Source of the DNA: Oxyruncus cristatus
Taxonomy: Eukaryota > Chordata > Aves > Passeriformes > Cotingidae
DNA length: 64,000 bases
Direction of reading: 5' to 3'
NCBI GenBank assembly: GCA_013399855.1
Contig: VXAY01002371.1
Coordinates: forward strand, 1,836,367 to 1,900,366
In this document: positions 14,149 through 26,520 of the stretch, one piece after another
How the letters are laid out: the number at the start of each line of letters is the position of its first letter
Position numbering within the stretch: position 1 is the stretch's first letter
Notes under the pieces: model-generated
What the model saw: the letters and a program-made list of their open reading frames with translations, nothing else
Told to the model about the DNA's origin: nothing
Database searches by the model: none
Program-made: the position numbers and the translations under genes

Positions 14149-16262
14149 GTGAATGGGACACACACTTAAAGGCAGGATATGTCGATGACTGATGGGCATT
14201 CGTATGATAAAAAAGGAAGCTAAGCAGCATAGTTCTTCTTGGGACCATAACAAACATGTCAAGCAGAGTCTTGGTGCTTGACACGTTTACTGTGTTTTTA
14301 CACGGTGCTGTGTAACTATGGCCAACTAAAATTACAAGTCAACACATAACTGTAATTTAAATGAAACTCAGCTTAGTCACTCTTCCAGTGTCAGTGGATG
14401 CGTTCTTGGAGAGGGTGTGGAACAACATTTTCGTATGGCTTCCTAGAAAATAACTGGCATTTTCATTCAGTCATATAAGTGAACTTCTGAAAGGTCATAA
14501 ATGCCTGCTTTAACAGTTGCCTTCAGGCATTCTTAACTGAAATTGTGGTTTATCTTCCACGAGTTGTGCTTTTCCAGGAGCATAAATTATCCTCAGGATA
14601 AACTGACCCTAAGACTTGCTGCTTTTGTCTCCTAAACATAGAGTCCCATAGTAATAAAAAGGCAATGTACGTTCCATATCACCTCTCTGCAGTTGTTTCA
14701 CTCTCATGGATGCATGGACAGTTGCACAGTTTGTAGGAAAAATGGTTGATTCCAGTGAGTTCCTACAAAACTAGTTCCTGTTAATTCATAAATTACATAT
14801 TTTGGACAGCAGCTGGATGAGGATGACTTCTTTGTACAACCTTATTTTTTTCCCTGCATAAAGCATTCATATGAATTGCATGAAGTCTTAAGGTGCAAAG
14901 TCTGTGCTTTGTATTTTCCTTCTCCCAGGGAAAGTGTAGTAGTAGCAGTTTTGGTCAAATTAAGTACTGATTATTTCAGCTATCTAAATTTAGTCAGTGG
15001 TTTTCAGGGGATAATGTGCTGTCATTTGCTGCTTCTAACCCTGTTCTTTTCTCAAAGCCATGCTGTGCAATGTTCCATAGCTACCAATCTATAACCTGAA
15101 TGTTGTTTATATTAGAGTGGAGAGCTGTGCTAATCTCCATGCAATATAGAGAGGGTGTATGTTTTATGAGATGCCTAGCAAGCTACTGTGGGACTGTAAA
15201 TTTCTGCGGGTTTTTTTCATGCTGTACATACCTGCTAATTACCAAAGTGATTTATGTTTTAGGCATATTTTCTCTTTCATTGTTCATTCTCATTTTTTTC
15301 AAGTTTTAGAGCTGAAGTAATTTTAGTAAGTAGTTATCTCTTAAGTAGTTATCAAGGAAACCTGGAGAGGTGGAGGTAGTCTGCCAGCTGCTGTGCAGGT
15401 GTGGTATGTGCTGCAGCTGGGGGGCAGGTTAGCATCTCCACTCTACGCACGGAAATCCAGGCTCTGACTTAGGTCAGGGAGAGGAATGCCTCTGGGTCAT
15501 GCGTACTTAAGACCAGCCACTCATTAATGCCTTCATCCAGCATCATGGAAAACTGTAAGAGGGAAGAGGATCATTCTGAGCCACATTTTTCATGTGGAAA
15601 GCCAGTCAGCTGAAACCTCAATTCAACCTTTCAGCTGACTGAGCCCTCTTTTCTTTCCTACCTGCTAGGTTGAAGGAAAGAAATGGAGGGCTGGAGAGGG
15701 AATAATTGGTAGTAATCTCCTCAGGCAGCCAGCCATCCCTTCCTGTTGACCTTGAAGTAATGAAAAAGGGGTAGATTCTGCTGCACGTTACCTCTGTAGA
15801 TCCAGGTAATGAGAGCAGAGAGTAATGATCATAAATCTACATGGCTTTGCCCGTTTGGAAGTCTGGGCCATGGGGAAAATGACAGTACGTGTTTTATTTT
15901 CGCTCTGTAATTCACATAAGTATTCTTCCCAAAGTGTTTTTTCTGTGTTTGGGTGTTTTGGTTTTTTTACCTTGTACTTCATTTTATCAAGCAGTAATTT
16001 TAATTCAGGTGAACCCATTCCCTTTCATTGGCTTAAATTTTCAGTCTGAGAATAGTTGTGTTCCCTGAACCAGCAATAAACTGGTTTGATATTCATATTT
16101 TATACATATAATAACTTTCCATTAGTTAATACAGAGGAGTTACACCGGTGTAGAACTAGGCCTGTGAAAGAAAAAAGAAATCCAAAATATGTATGTAGGG
16201 CTTTTGTTTTTAAGATTTCTTTTTTAAAAATGGGGGGAAACTCCCCTAAAGTAGCTATATTT

Positions 16263-16308
16263 AAAAAGAAAAAAAAAAAAAAAAGGAAGAAAGAAAGAAA
16301 AAAAGAAC
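16263..16308. repeat. A-rich / (GAAA)n purine tract
   Basis: A nearly pure purine stretch: a long A run interrupted by single Gs, followed by GGAAG and GAAA-type units. It is low-complexity DNA in the MTHFD1L intron, and the lysine-rich open frame across it is an artefact. Confidence 0.9.
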
Positions 16309-18644
16309 TTGGAATTTGGGAGTTTACTTTCAGTTGTCAAACTGCCATACACAGAGTAACAAGAAAGTTGTCTTTGGCAGTTTGTTCATTCTCCTCCCAG
16401 TGAGATGTAATTCATTAAGGCAGTTCCTTGTCAAGCGTTAACTCAGAAACTGGGAGCAATCTGAGACAGAAAGTAATTCAGTAACCCTAATAATGTAGTA
16501 GTCCAACTAGTGTGGCCAGTGAATAAAGAATAGTAGCAAGGTGTTTTAGTACTTAGCTAAGATGCTAAGGCAATGTCAGCCAATAAATGATGTCATGCAA
16601 TCAGAGGCAGGGTTTGGTCAATGTAAACTGACAGTTTTGTCTTTTAATCCTACTACATGCAATAACAAAACATCAGGAAGTACTATATTTAAAAACAGAG
16701 GAAATGTAGTGAGTCCACCAGAAGAGCTTGTTGCATTGTTTTTTTCTTAGAACTAGATCTGAAGTGAGATGGTGGCTGCACCAGTACTGAGCTCCCTGAG
16801 ACTCCTTTCCCCCTTCTCAAGACGAGGTTACCCTCTGAAATGATAATAGAGCTCTCTGGAGTTAATGGGACTGTGGTGGAGAGATATTACAGTTGGCTTG
16901 TATTCCCACAATAGAGACATTTCAAGAGTGTTCGGAGTGAAGCTGAAGCATAAGGCAGACATTAATCCCATTCTCAATATGCAGCAGATCCGGTTGGCAT
17001 AAAGAAATGCAGTCTGATCCAGAGCAAGGGGGGCCTGTAAGTCTGGCTCTCTGGAGGAGCTAGGATGGTGGTCATGTGGTTTTCCTCTTTTGAGGCCGAT
17101 TAGCCTGTTAGAGCTTGCCTTTGGCCAGAGAAAATATGTAGCTGAGTTGTGCTTCTTGGGGAATTAGGAAGGATGGAAGGAAGAATTTGCCCAGCCCTGA
17201 GCTCTCTGTTGGAGAGCTGGAGGTGATGGCTGGCCACAGCGTACTCTGGCTGCTCCAACCAGTGGCCTGGTGGTGATATGGTCATGCAACAAACAGATTG
17301 AATTTATCAGCCAACCAACCTTACCCACAAAAACATGTATTTACATCAGTTCAGTGTGTTGAATAAGGCTGGCTGCAGTAAGAGGGGGAATCATCCCAGA
17401 GGTTCACGGGGTGAAACCATCCCCTTTCAGCAATATGCTTCAGCTCACATCATGAAAACATACCCTAATCTGACTCTTTCTGTAGGTTATTAAGTTTGGA
17501 GTGTTTCTGGTACTCAAGCCAGTGTAATTTTTCTTCCTTCTATACAGCCATGTTTGAAGGTTACATCCTGTGGGCAGATTAACCACCAATTTTAATGAGC
17601 TCTGCTGACATGCCCTGGCTAAAAGTTTGTTCCTCAAAATCTAGCATCTCTTAAATAAGTTTTAATGCTTAAAGACTCTTAGCCAACAAACAGTCCAGCT
17701 AAGTTGAACTCCAGGTTTGTTTCCAGAGATTGTAAGGTCTTTCATCAATTTAAGTATTAATATATGACCTTATACAGCAGGGCCATTCTCCACTTGTGAG
17801 CTTAAGACACCAAAAGGATTTAAGGAGTCATTTTTAGAGTGCCTTGAATTAGTGGAAATACAGTGAGATATTCAGGGCTTCTAACTGTCATTTTAGGAAG
17901 TCTGAGGATTTGAATCCAAAGTGATCCAGGTTAGGACCAGATCTAAACTGGTCCTGTCTCTAAACTGCCCCACAGTCACAACCTTTACCCTGTGCCAGTG
18001 CTGGCAGTGGTGACAGGCAAGCCCTTCCTGGTTCAAGGTGCTGAAACTGGAGGAGAAGAAGCAGATCAAAACCCAGCATTATTCTGCCAAACCTGCTCTC
18101 CAGACATCTCCTTTGCAAGGGAGAAGTGGGAAGTTCTGAGGCAGGGAGTTGAGAAGCTGGGGTACCTCTGATTTAAAGTAGCTTAAACTACTCTGGACCA
18201 GCACTTCAAGGTTTCCATGTCACCCTCATGTCTTTCATTGCTGATAAAATGCCAATTTCATGTAATAGTTATAAGTAGCATGAGCAGAGCTGTAGTTATC
18301 TGTGTAATTTTAGTCTATGAAACTATTCACATGTTTAAAAGTATGCAGATGCTGGTGTCTTATGCTAGATCAGGATCTTAATTAGGCATAGTTTGAGATA
18401 ATTGGGTTGCTTTAGCTTCATATCTCAGCCTGCTAATTCTAACTACTAAATTAGGATTCAACTGTAATCCCTGTATGTTTAGTCGAACCATTTCAATTCG
18501 TTCCTTACATTAGGCAAGTATTGCAATTAATTCTGTTTCTCTATTCTGGTTTTCTGTGGGAGAGGTCTGAGTTCAACAAATTTGTATCACCGGGTAAATT
18601 CAGACAATTATGTCCTTGCCCTTTGCTGTGTGATTTTTTTTCAG

Positions 18645-18690
18645 GAGATATAAATGGATAGATGTTCTGGATAAATATTTTGAGGAACAA
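18645..18690 (+). other. Candidate 46-nt cassette or cryptic exon upstream of MTHFD1L terminal exon
   Basis: The segment is preceded by a T-rich tract ending TTTTTTTTCAG and followed by CAA|GTAAGT, a near-consensus donor. It is 46 bases long (not a multiple of three) and lies about 295 bases before the terminal exon. The MTHFD1L intron here is phase 0, so inclusion would give GAG ATA and then a TAA stop at 18651-18653. The protein would lose its last 29 residues. The stop is only about 37 bases before the final exon junction, so the usual 50-55 nt rule predicts escape from nonsense-mediated decay. One other frame is open throughout (RYKWIDVLDKYFEEQ) but matches no family I recognise. Splice signals alone do not prove use. 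Confidence 0.3.
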
Positions 18691-18985
18691 GTAAGTCCCA
18701 GGGTTTTCATTTTGTTACGGAGTTTATTGTCAGGTTGCTATTCTAGCCTGTATTTTGTGGCTTTTGCTTTCTCTTTCCTGTCTTTCGGAAGCTCGTATTT
18801 GAAAATTTATCAAGAAAGTACCAAGCTTGACATTTTTAACAGAAACAAAAAATGTGGTAATGATCACATGTGCAGACGAGTCTCTGTTGAACAAGTCAGC
18901 CTTTCCCTTATCTAAGGTTTACATGGGTGGAGCGATTATCTGCTTACAGGTGCACTGGTATAACTTAATTTCATTGTTTCCACAG

Positions 18986-19075
18986 ATGAGCACCATGCCA
19001 GGACTGCCCACAAGGCCATGTTTCTATGACATCGACCTTGACCCTGTCACAGAGCAAGTGAAAGGATTGTTTTGA
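18986..19075 (+). CDS. MTHFD1L: MTHFD1L terminal coding exon: C-terminus of mitochondrial 10-formyl-THF synthetase (partial gene)
   Basis: The exon follows an acceptor ending TTTCCACAG and reads 29 residues in phase 0 before TGA (19073-19075). It contains [18 protein letters not shown] and ends EQVKGLF. This is the extreme C-terminus of the formate-tetrahydrofolate ligase domain shared by cytosolic MTHFD1 and mitochondrial MTHFD1L. The known enzyme interconverts 10-formyl-THF and formate in mitochondria and supplies formate for cytosolic purine and thymidylate synthesis. I favour MTHFD1L because, from memory, MTHFD1L ends VKGLF and MTHFD1 ends VNGLF. The very long last intron and the roughly 39 kb gap before a CpG island also fit the MTHFD1L-AKAP12 spacing better than the compact region after MTHFD1. 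All upstream exons are outside the window. The ATG at 18986 is an internal methionine, not a start codon. Confidence 0.9.
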   Translation: MSTMPGLPTRPCFYDIDLDPVTEQVKGLF

Positions 19076-19930
19076 GAGTGAGATCCAAATTCAGGTCAGT
19101 CAACAGCCTCTATTTTCCTGTTTCAGCTTGGGGGAAGATGTTTGTTTCTGGCACGTATATATAAAAGGATGTCAGGAGTTTATCTAGGCCCTAGTTTCAG
19201 TATGTAACTTCACACACTTTGGGGGGATTTGAGGAAACGTTTCACAATGTGCACTTTTATCGCATGGATTTCTCGTTTGCCGAATGGTGTCTGACACTTT
19301 GCCGCTGTACACTAATGGTGCCTTTTGGATTTCGTGGCACTGTCAGTTTGGCTTGAGGAGAAGCCAGCTCTGCAACTGTACTGCTCCTGGCTATGGAAAA
19401 CTCCAAGCTGAAAGAAACATGTCATCTTAGCTCAAAAGAAATAATCTTTGATACTACACTTGTGTGGCGGTGTGTGTCTGCCATTATGTAGATACCCAGG
19501 GACATGTTCAACTTGTTCATAGCTCTGCTCTGTTTTTTCATGTTTTGTTTTTGTAACTGCTGTCATCTCTCTCAAATGGTAATAAGCATTCCAGGAACAC
19601 AGAGCTGTCCTCTTAGCCTGTTTTTCATGCTGGATTCTCTCCCTTTTCCTCGAAGGTTGCAGTTCCCCCACTACCTCCTCCCCTTTTTTAGTACTTAATC
19701 TTCTTGGTGTCCTGCTTTAATTTTGTGCAGCACATGTTCCTCACTTAAAAATCCAAGATGTTATGAAAATATTTCATGCTACTCCATTTTAACCTTGTAA
19801 CATAATAAGTGGACTAAGAGAGAATGTAACCCTGACTGAAACAAACCATGTGTGCCTGTGATGGGATTATCTCCTTTCATCACTTAACTCTCTCCTATCC
19901 CCAAATAAATTGGTCTGGAAAGCAAACCGG
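19076..19930 (+). other. MTHFD1L: MTHFD1L 3' UTR (inferred extent)
   Basis: Non-coding sequence after the TGA at 19073-19075. The first canonical AATAAA after the stop is at 19904, so the right end is placed about 20 bases beyond it. A TTCAG|GTCAGT donor-like site lies about 20 bases after the stop, and a TATATAAAAGG string lies at 19158-19168; neither has supporting context. Cleavage could also occur further right: another AATAAA is at 20920-20925. The extent is inference and would be settled by RNA 3'-end reads. Confidence 0.6.
19904..19909 (+). promoter_or_regulatory. MTHFD1L: Polyadenylation signal AATAAA (probable MTHFD1L)
   Basis: First canonical hexamer downstream of the MTHFD1L stop codon, about 830 bases after it. 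A GT-rich patch occurs about 100 bases further on (near 20010), which is further than usual for a downstream element, so the assignment is moderate. Confidence 0.5.
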
Positions 19931-22900
19931 TTTCTTTTAGACTGAACCACAATATTACTATGAACTAATAGGACTGTGATGGGACTCCAGATCAGCCACA
20001 GCTTTGAGGTGTATGTGCCAGGTGGTTCAGCCCTGCCCGAGCAAACCTTTACTCTGATTTGAGAGGACTGACTTTTGTTTCGGTGTTTGGATGGATTGTT
20101 CAGAGGAGGGGAGAGGTTTGCACAACCCACCAGACCAAGTTAACTGTTCGCTTGCCCATAATTGGATGTCACAATATTTAGGTAACATCTGGTGAGAGCA
20201 GATTCTGTCATTTTGTGTGTGCCAATCAAGACAAGTAAAAAGCAGTTAGCTTGAAAGTTACCTGCATGCACAGGTAATTACTACCCTACATGCAAACCAT
20301 CACTGACTATTCTGTTGCCGGGTAGAGTTATGCATACTAGTTCTTGGCATATATCCCATTCTTGTTTCCGATGCACATTATATGTTTGGCGGCTTGATGC
20401 ATACATATTGATTCATCAAGTGTCAGTCACGTAATTACTTCTGACTCATTTGAAAGGACTGCAGAATCCTAATGTAAAATCTATATGCAGATTCACATAG
20501 CCTGCTTAATTGGGTGTTTACTGACTAGTCTTACACAAATCCATCCAAACCATGGATTGTTGAGTTTTGAAGAACAACAGTAATTAAGCAGACAAAACAC
20601 ACCATTCCAACTGTGAAGACCTTTCATTGGAAATTGTGCATGAAATGAAAATGTTAAATTTGTCTTTTAGTTAGTGATGGTGTTTTGTCAGATGTAAAAA
20701 GAAATGCTATCAAAGTCACAAAAACATAATAGGCAGGTAGGAAATAGCATACATATCCCACTGTTAATAAGTTATTTTAATTTCATTATAGAGGTATTGT
20801 TGGCATCAGACAGATGAATGATTCAGTAAGTTTAAGCCTTTTAAAGAAAAAAACAGCTTGATCATATATATTTTTTATCAATATAGGCACATACATGTGT
20901 TCCTACCTTTAACATTCTAAATAAACACCTTGAGAGCATTCTAATACCTAGTGAGCTCCACACAAAGTAGTCAAGCCTTCATTAGCTCTAAAATTCATCT
21001 GGTTCATGTGCTAGATTTGTACATTTCTAATTCTGGATGAAAAAAGAAACAATATTTCCATGTAGTCTTTACTTCCAACTTTCTGCAGAGAAGTTTAGTA
21101 TTATTATTTCTTTTCACACATTCACCAAAGTGAACGCACACTGTAGCTGATACCACACTATGAGGTCTTTGTGTCTTTATTTCTATGATGAGAGATTGAG
21201 GGATTTTGTTTTCACTTGATTTGAATTCTTTTCATAGTGATATAGTGTACAACGTAATACGATATTGTGCCAGCTCATTAGGAATGATTCAAATCTTTAA
21301 GATGTTGTAATTGAAAAATGTTTAGAGATTTGCAGAAGAGCTGCAGATGTTTCATTATAAACATGCTTGCAGAGCTGAGAACAGTTGCTCTAGTGTGAAG
21401 TTTATATCCTCCTCTGCAATGCATATCGTCATCGGACTTGTGGAAGAGGTACAGGCAAAAGTTCCTGCTTCTCAGGATGCTCTGTGAGGCTCTGACTGAG
21501 CTGAAACATTGGTTGTCATTAGCCTCTATGATTTTTTTCTCTACCACTTCACTGCATTAGTGGAGCAGATGACAGTTTTCACAAAAATTTGCAGAACACC
21601 AGTCATTAGGATATGTGCTAAAAAAGTTTTAAAGCAAAAACTTTATCATAAAAGTCAACTCTGTTTTTCTCTGTTGACAAATTGCCAATACATGGACACA
21701 CAGTATTGCAGTCTCTCTGTAGGACAACATGATCTATCAAAAAATGAAACAGTAATATCTAGAAATGAACCCAAAGGAATCTAGGTAGTTCTTCATCACT
21801 GGCCACTGTCCTGTTTAAATTATACTGCCCAGCTTGTACACTAAGGAAGTTGAAATTGTTTCCTTAGGAGCTGTCTGTAGAGACCATCAGTCAGAATAAG
21901 ACTTACATGGAGACAAGTCTGCCAATAGGAAGAAATATTTTAAAAAAAAAAAAATTATTACTTGCACAGTAAGGGGAATTCATGAACCTGACCCACTCTG
22001 CACAAGTAAAGTCCTCTGTTAAGGACCCTTGTGAGCTCTAAGGATCACTTGAATTTAATCAGTGGCAATAGGTGCCTGCTCTTCCTGGGCCAGTTTGGCT
22101 TTGGTTATTTCGGTTGATGGGGGAGTTGGAGGTGGGATGTTGTTCTCCTTGGTTGGTTTTGACTTAGTAAGACCGCCACTGTCCACAGTGGCAGATATAT
22201 TCTTGCACTCTTCTGCTCTTCAAAAATGTCAGAGCATCAGAATTATTTTAACACACCTCATGGATACTCTGCCACCCTTGGAGCTTTTCTGAATATGAGA
22301 GGAATCCCAGAGCTTTGCTTGTGGCCATCTTCATGGCCATAAACAATTCCACGAGAGCAGGACACCAAAACTGATATTCTAAAATTGCAAACTATTTGTT
22401 AGATGTTTTCATCTTATCTGAAGATATGGATAGAAAGTGTTTGAAGACCTTTCCTTTACATCCACAAAACTGGATCTTATGAAACAAAAACAATTACTTT
22501 TTTAGTCTCATTCGCTGGTATTGAGTTTCAGCAATTGCTACAGTAATGTACAATCTGAAGTCCATATCATACTGAAATATGAGTACAGCTTTTGTTTCTC
22601 ACCTAGCAGGGTTACACAGACAATAAATAGGAGGTGCATGTGGCATAACTAACCATTTTTGTTTATTATGGTTAAAGCAAAAATATCCAAATTCACTGAA
22701 CCACTGCTTTCAGATTGTGATGCTTCTATTTTTCTTTTAACTTTAAAGAAAGCAAAGATGTCTTGTCTCAGTGTATAAATTCTTTATCTTTCTCATTTCA
22801 GAAGTCTGAAAATTGAGAACTGCAACTTCCCTGCTTCCTGCAAGTAGGAGACAAAAATGAATCTGAAATATTCCTGTTATGTGTCTCTGGAGGAATGTCA

Positions 22901-22971
22901 AGATAGACCAAAGAGCAAAAGTTTACTCTTTCTTCAAACTAGTTTTTATGATGAAATATTGCTGTAAGGTT

Positions 22972-22990
22972 AAAAAAAAAAAAAAAAAAA
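22972..22990. repeat. Poly-A run (19 A)
   Basis: Nineteen consecutive As followed by TCAC and another A-rich stretch. A retrocopy tail was considered, but the 170 bases upstream contain no recognisable coding sequence or polyadenylation signal, and no flanking duplication is evident. Called as simple low-complexity sequence. Confidence 0.9.
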
Positions 22991-25782
22991 TCACAAAAAA
23001 AGACCAGCAAGCTTAAGTTTTACTCACTGTCATGCAGGAAACTCTCTACTGGGGTTGACGCTTGTTTGTGGATAAAATGACATTGAAAAAGAACAGTTTT
23101 TCAACTCAGAGTTTTTTCTCTTTTCTCAGAAGAGTTTACAGAAGTATTTCCTTTATCTTGGCTATCTAAAAACTTGTGTAAACCTGATTATGCTGTGTGA
23201 CCAAGCCTCTTTCTCTCTGGAAAGTACACTTTTGCTCCCGGCATTCAGGAGTTGAAGCTACACACAGATTAACTGCACATTTTTGAGTTATCATGAAGCG
23301 TTGCTCTGGATGCATTTGGGCAACAGCCAAGCTTTGAGCAAGGAAGATATTAAGCAGAGAAAGAACAGAGCATGTATTTTGTAAAAGTTTTTTATTATGT
23401 AATTTGTTTCCTTGTTGGGCAAAGATCTTTTGGAACACTTAAGCCATAGCTGTCTTGTATCCATAGGGTCTGTCTTTATCCAAAGCATGTGTTACAGGCT
23501 GTCCAGCTGATTATGTGCTTGTTGTGGTGACGCTGATTGTTCAGAGAGGGCACCACTCCTTCTGAAGCACTGTTTTGCTCCTGTTCATGGCTAATGAAGC
23601 CTCCTGCTGTGCTGGCTCCTGCCTAGAGTTTTTCCCTAGCAGCATACAGCACCCAATAACAACAGAGGAATGTCCATCAAGCAGGGATGCGACAGGGCAC
23701 AGCTTTGTTCTGCTCCATTTTGCAGGTTTTAACCACCGTACTTGCAAAACTGGAGGGTGTTTTTATTTGAGAAGGGGGTATTCAAACAAGCTCAATTGTA
23801 AATCATGTGCTTAAATTTACCTCAGTAACTTACCTTTCCTGGTTTTTCCTAAACCTGCAGCAAAACAAGCCTGAGGCATAGGATACTGCATTTAGCTTCC
23901 CAAGCTGCTACTCCTCAGGAAACTCTCACTGACTGAGAGTTGGTTCCTTCAATAACAAAAACTGCAACAGAACAATAGGGTGAATTGAGACAATAGGCCA
24001 TTGTTTTTTTTAGGTAAAAAGCAGTGAAATAATGATGAGAGAGTTTATTTTCCTGGTGACGTTTTCCATCCTGTCGCTTTGCTCTGCTTACGCACATCTG
24101 CACGTTACGGGCTTTTGCAGCGTAGTTTTGATTCCCTTCTACAGAGCCACATTTGGAGACTTAATTATCTCAGGAACTCTGTAGTAATTGAGGGGTTTGT
24201 TTTGGTTTTTAAAATCATGCTTTGTTATTTATAAACTCAAGACTATAATTATGGACAGTAGAGCAAACTGGGGACAATTAATTATCCGTGCCTTCCCTGG
24301 AGTAGCACGGAAATGTCTGTTGACTGCATTTCAGTGCTATTCATAGCATGGACCTCCAACACCATGGGGATTGCTGTGAAGATAAATTTAAACGTAAAAA
24401 CTAGAGCAATTTGATATTTTATCCTTATTAGACGATAAAGCTCATAACGGGCTAGACTGCGTATGCTTTAATTATACTGGGACTACATGACAAACATGAT
24501 AAGTAGAAAGTAAGATTCAGATGTGGCTCTCACAGCTGCTGGGAAGAGAGATTTCTGATATAGTCTGTTAAACTGTGCAACAAAATACGACCATGCTCTT
24601 TATACGCATAGCAGCATTGTAAATTAGTCTTGCACACACTGAGCTATCTAGCCAAAGAGTTTTGGAAGAAAGTAAGTGTGGTTTCTGGGCATAGTTTTCC
24701 TAGTAACATCCTTACAAGAAAAATAAACAAGGTTTTCCCTCTGTCTTGTCCAGAGAAATTCAGAAAACCATAATCGTGCCTTACTAGGGGTCACTGTGGT
24801 TCCCCTGCAGGTGCACTGGAATTGTCCCTGTGCAGTGTGGGATACTAAATGTGGCACTAGCTGACTGCCTTGTGAAGCTTCCATATGGATGTGGATGTCT
24901 GAGCAACAAGTTTTATAAGTCACCTCAAACTGCTGCTTGATACCTTCTATAGTGTCATCTCCATATTATCCCTTCAGGCCACACACGCTGAGATTGCTTG
25001 TCTGACCCATCAGTCTCTCCCTAAAACACCATTCCAGCTCATTTAGTTGAGAGTTGACAAACATCCTGTAATTTTTCTACTGTCATGTGCACAGGATTTG
25101 TTATTTTGTTTAGAAAGCTTCAGTAATTCAAGAAAGGCGGAATGGCCCACTCTTATCATAGCTTTCCCCCCACCCCATCTAGTTAGCTGCAAAAATCTCT
25201 CAAGCTATTATATTTTTGGTCCTTTGTCATGATGCAAAGCATTGAGCTATTGGCCACCAGCTAACCTGCAGAAACTGCCACAGTATATTCCCTGGGGCTC
25301 CCCTGATACTGAAGCCTTCATCCAAAAGAGTTTAAAATGAAAACTTTTTAAGATCAGTGTTATTGTTAGGTTTGTCACTTACAGGGATGTGACTGTAGGT
25401 ATGGGACCCCTACCTTCGCATCTACAGTGAGCCGTGTTATCACATGGCAGAACCACAGCTTTATAAGGCAGCTTGCCATGCTTATCCCTGCATTTGCTAA
25501 AGTGTTTTAAGCACCATGCGATTGTTTATTATCAGAAGATCTGCTTTTTGTAGCAGCTCAATACTTTGCTACTGCTGAGCTACTTCTGCAATGACATTGA
25601 AATACTTCAGACTGCATGCAACAGGTTTCATTCATTTGTATTCTAAAATTCAAAATCCCAGAATTTCAGTTGCCACAAACATGAAAATAAAATCTGTGTG
25701 TGTACTAATGTTTTCTTTGCACAAGTGGTGCCTGTCTGAAGTCTGAATTAATTAATAAAATACATCCATTATTTAATATTGT

Positions 25783-25799
25783 TCTCTCTCTCTCTCTCT
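25783..25799. repeat. (TC)n microsatellite
   Basis: About eight TC dinucleotide units in intergenic DNA, ending TCTG. Short and perfect. Confidence 0.9.
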
Positions 25800-26485
25800 G
25801 ATCTTGTCTATTTAAATAGCACCTTTTTTGTTTGTTCTTTATTCCTCATAAGCCACTTAGTCTTATCATTCACATCTCCAGCTAAACATAGTTATGGCAA
25901 GAAAGGAGAGGAGCTCTGGCACTGTTGTCGAGTGCCAGATGTGAGCAAGGCATGATACTCTTACCTGGCTTCCCAGAACCCAGGAAAATGTTTGGTCCCT
26001 GGCTGTTGCCACAAAGGGTCACGTACTGGAGGGTTGTCCAGACGTCCACAGGATCTTCTCCGTCAGTACAATCCTTTTGAAGTCAGTTTGTGCTTGGGAA
26101 GGAGACACTAGGCTAACATCCTGTCCTGGTCCCAAAATATCTTGCTGTTACCTTTGGTCCTTGAGGTGAAAGGCTGGATCAGATGCAAGGGTCAGTTGGA
26201 CACTTTCCACTTCTCAGCTGGCAGCTGGATTTGTGTGAAACAGTTTTCTATATATAGAAAAATAAATATCTGTGGGCTTCTCAAGGTGGGATTTAAACAC
26301 AAGTGATGCAAAAGCTTCAGGAGCTATCGGTGTTAAATCAACTGGACCATAACACAGCAGAAAGCATCCCGGAAGCAGGAACTAATAAAATGGGGAAGGG
26401 GGGAGAAGAAGTCGAACATTGCAGGCACATACTGGCCAGTGCTTCTGTTTTCTAAACGGCTAAATGAAGTCTCAACCATATGACT

Positions 26486-26520
26486 TAGTACTCATTTTGT
26501 ACTCATTAGTACTCATTTTG
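26486..26520. repeat. Short tandem duplication, 21-bp unit
   Basis: The 14-base string TAGTACTCATTTTG occurs at 26486 and again at 26507, with an intervening TACTCAT that is itself part of the unit. The result is a 21-base period with one full and one partial copy. Probably a small slippage duplication with no coding context. Confidence 0.8.

Larger units (their letters stand above)
1..18985 (+). other. MTHFD1L: Last intron of MTHFD1L (3' part, left end outside window)
   Basis: Placed as intron because a convincing terminal coding exon begins at 18986 with a good acceptor (pyrimidine-rich tract then CACAG). I looked for the preceding conserved coding segment, which in this family encodes a GAGF-(I/L)-YPLVGT stretch, and found it in no frame. 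The penultimate exon therefore probably lies to the left of the window, which makes this intron at least about 19 kb. The stretch is AT-rich, CpG-poor and T-biased on the + strand in many lines. Open frames here, including a 218-codon one at 6804-7460, have no recognisable family features and are treated as chance. Apart from the simple repeats and the candidate small exon listed separately, I see no gene, RNA gene or recognisable transposon. Confidence 0.75.

Noticed and set aside
19156..19168. Consensus-like TATA box (TATATATAAAAGG)
   Set aside because: It lies in the inferred MTHFD1L 3' UTR with no CpG island, initiator or following exon. TATA-like strings are frequent in AT-rich DNA.
22800..22990. 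Possible processed retrocopy ending in a 19-A tail
   Set aside because: No coding similarity, polyadenylation signal or target-site duplication could be seen.
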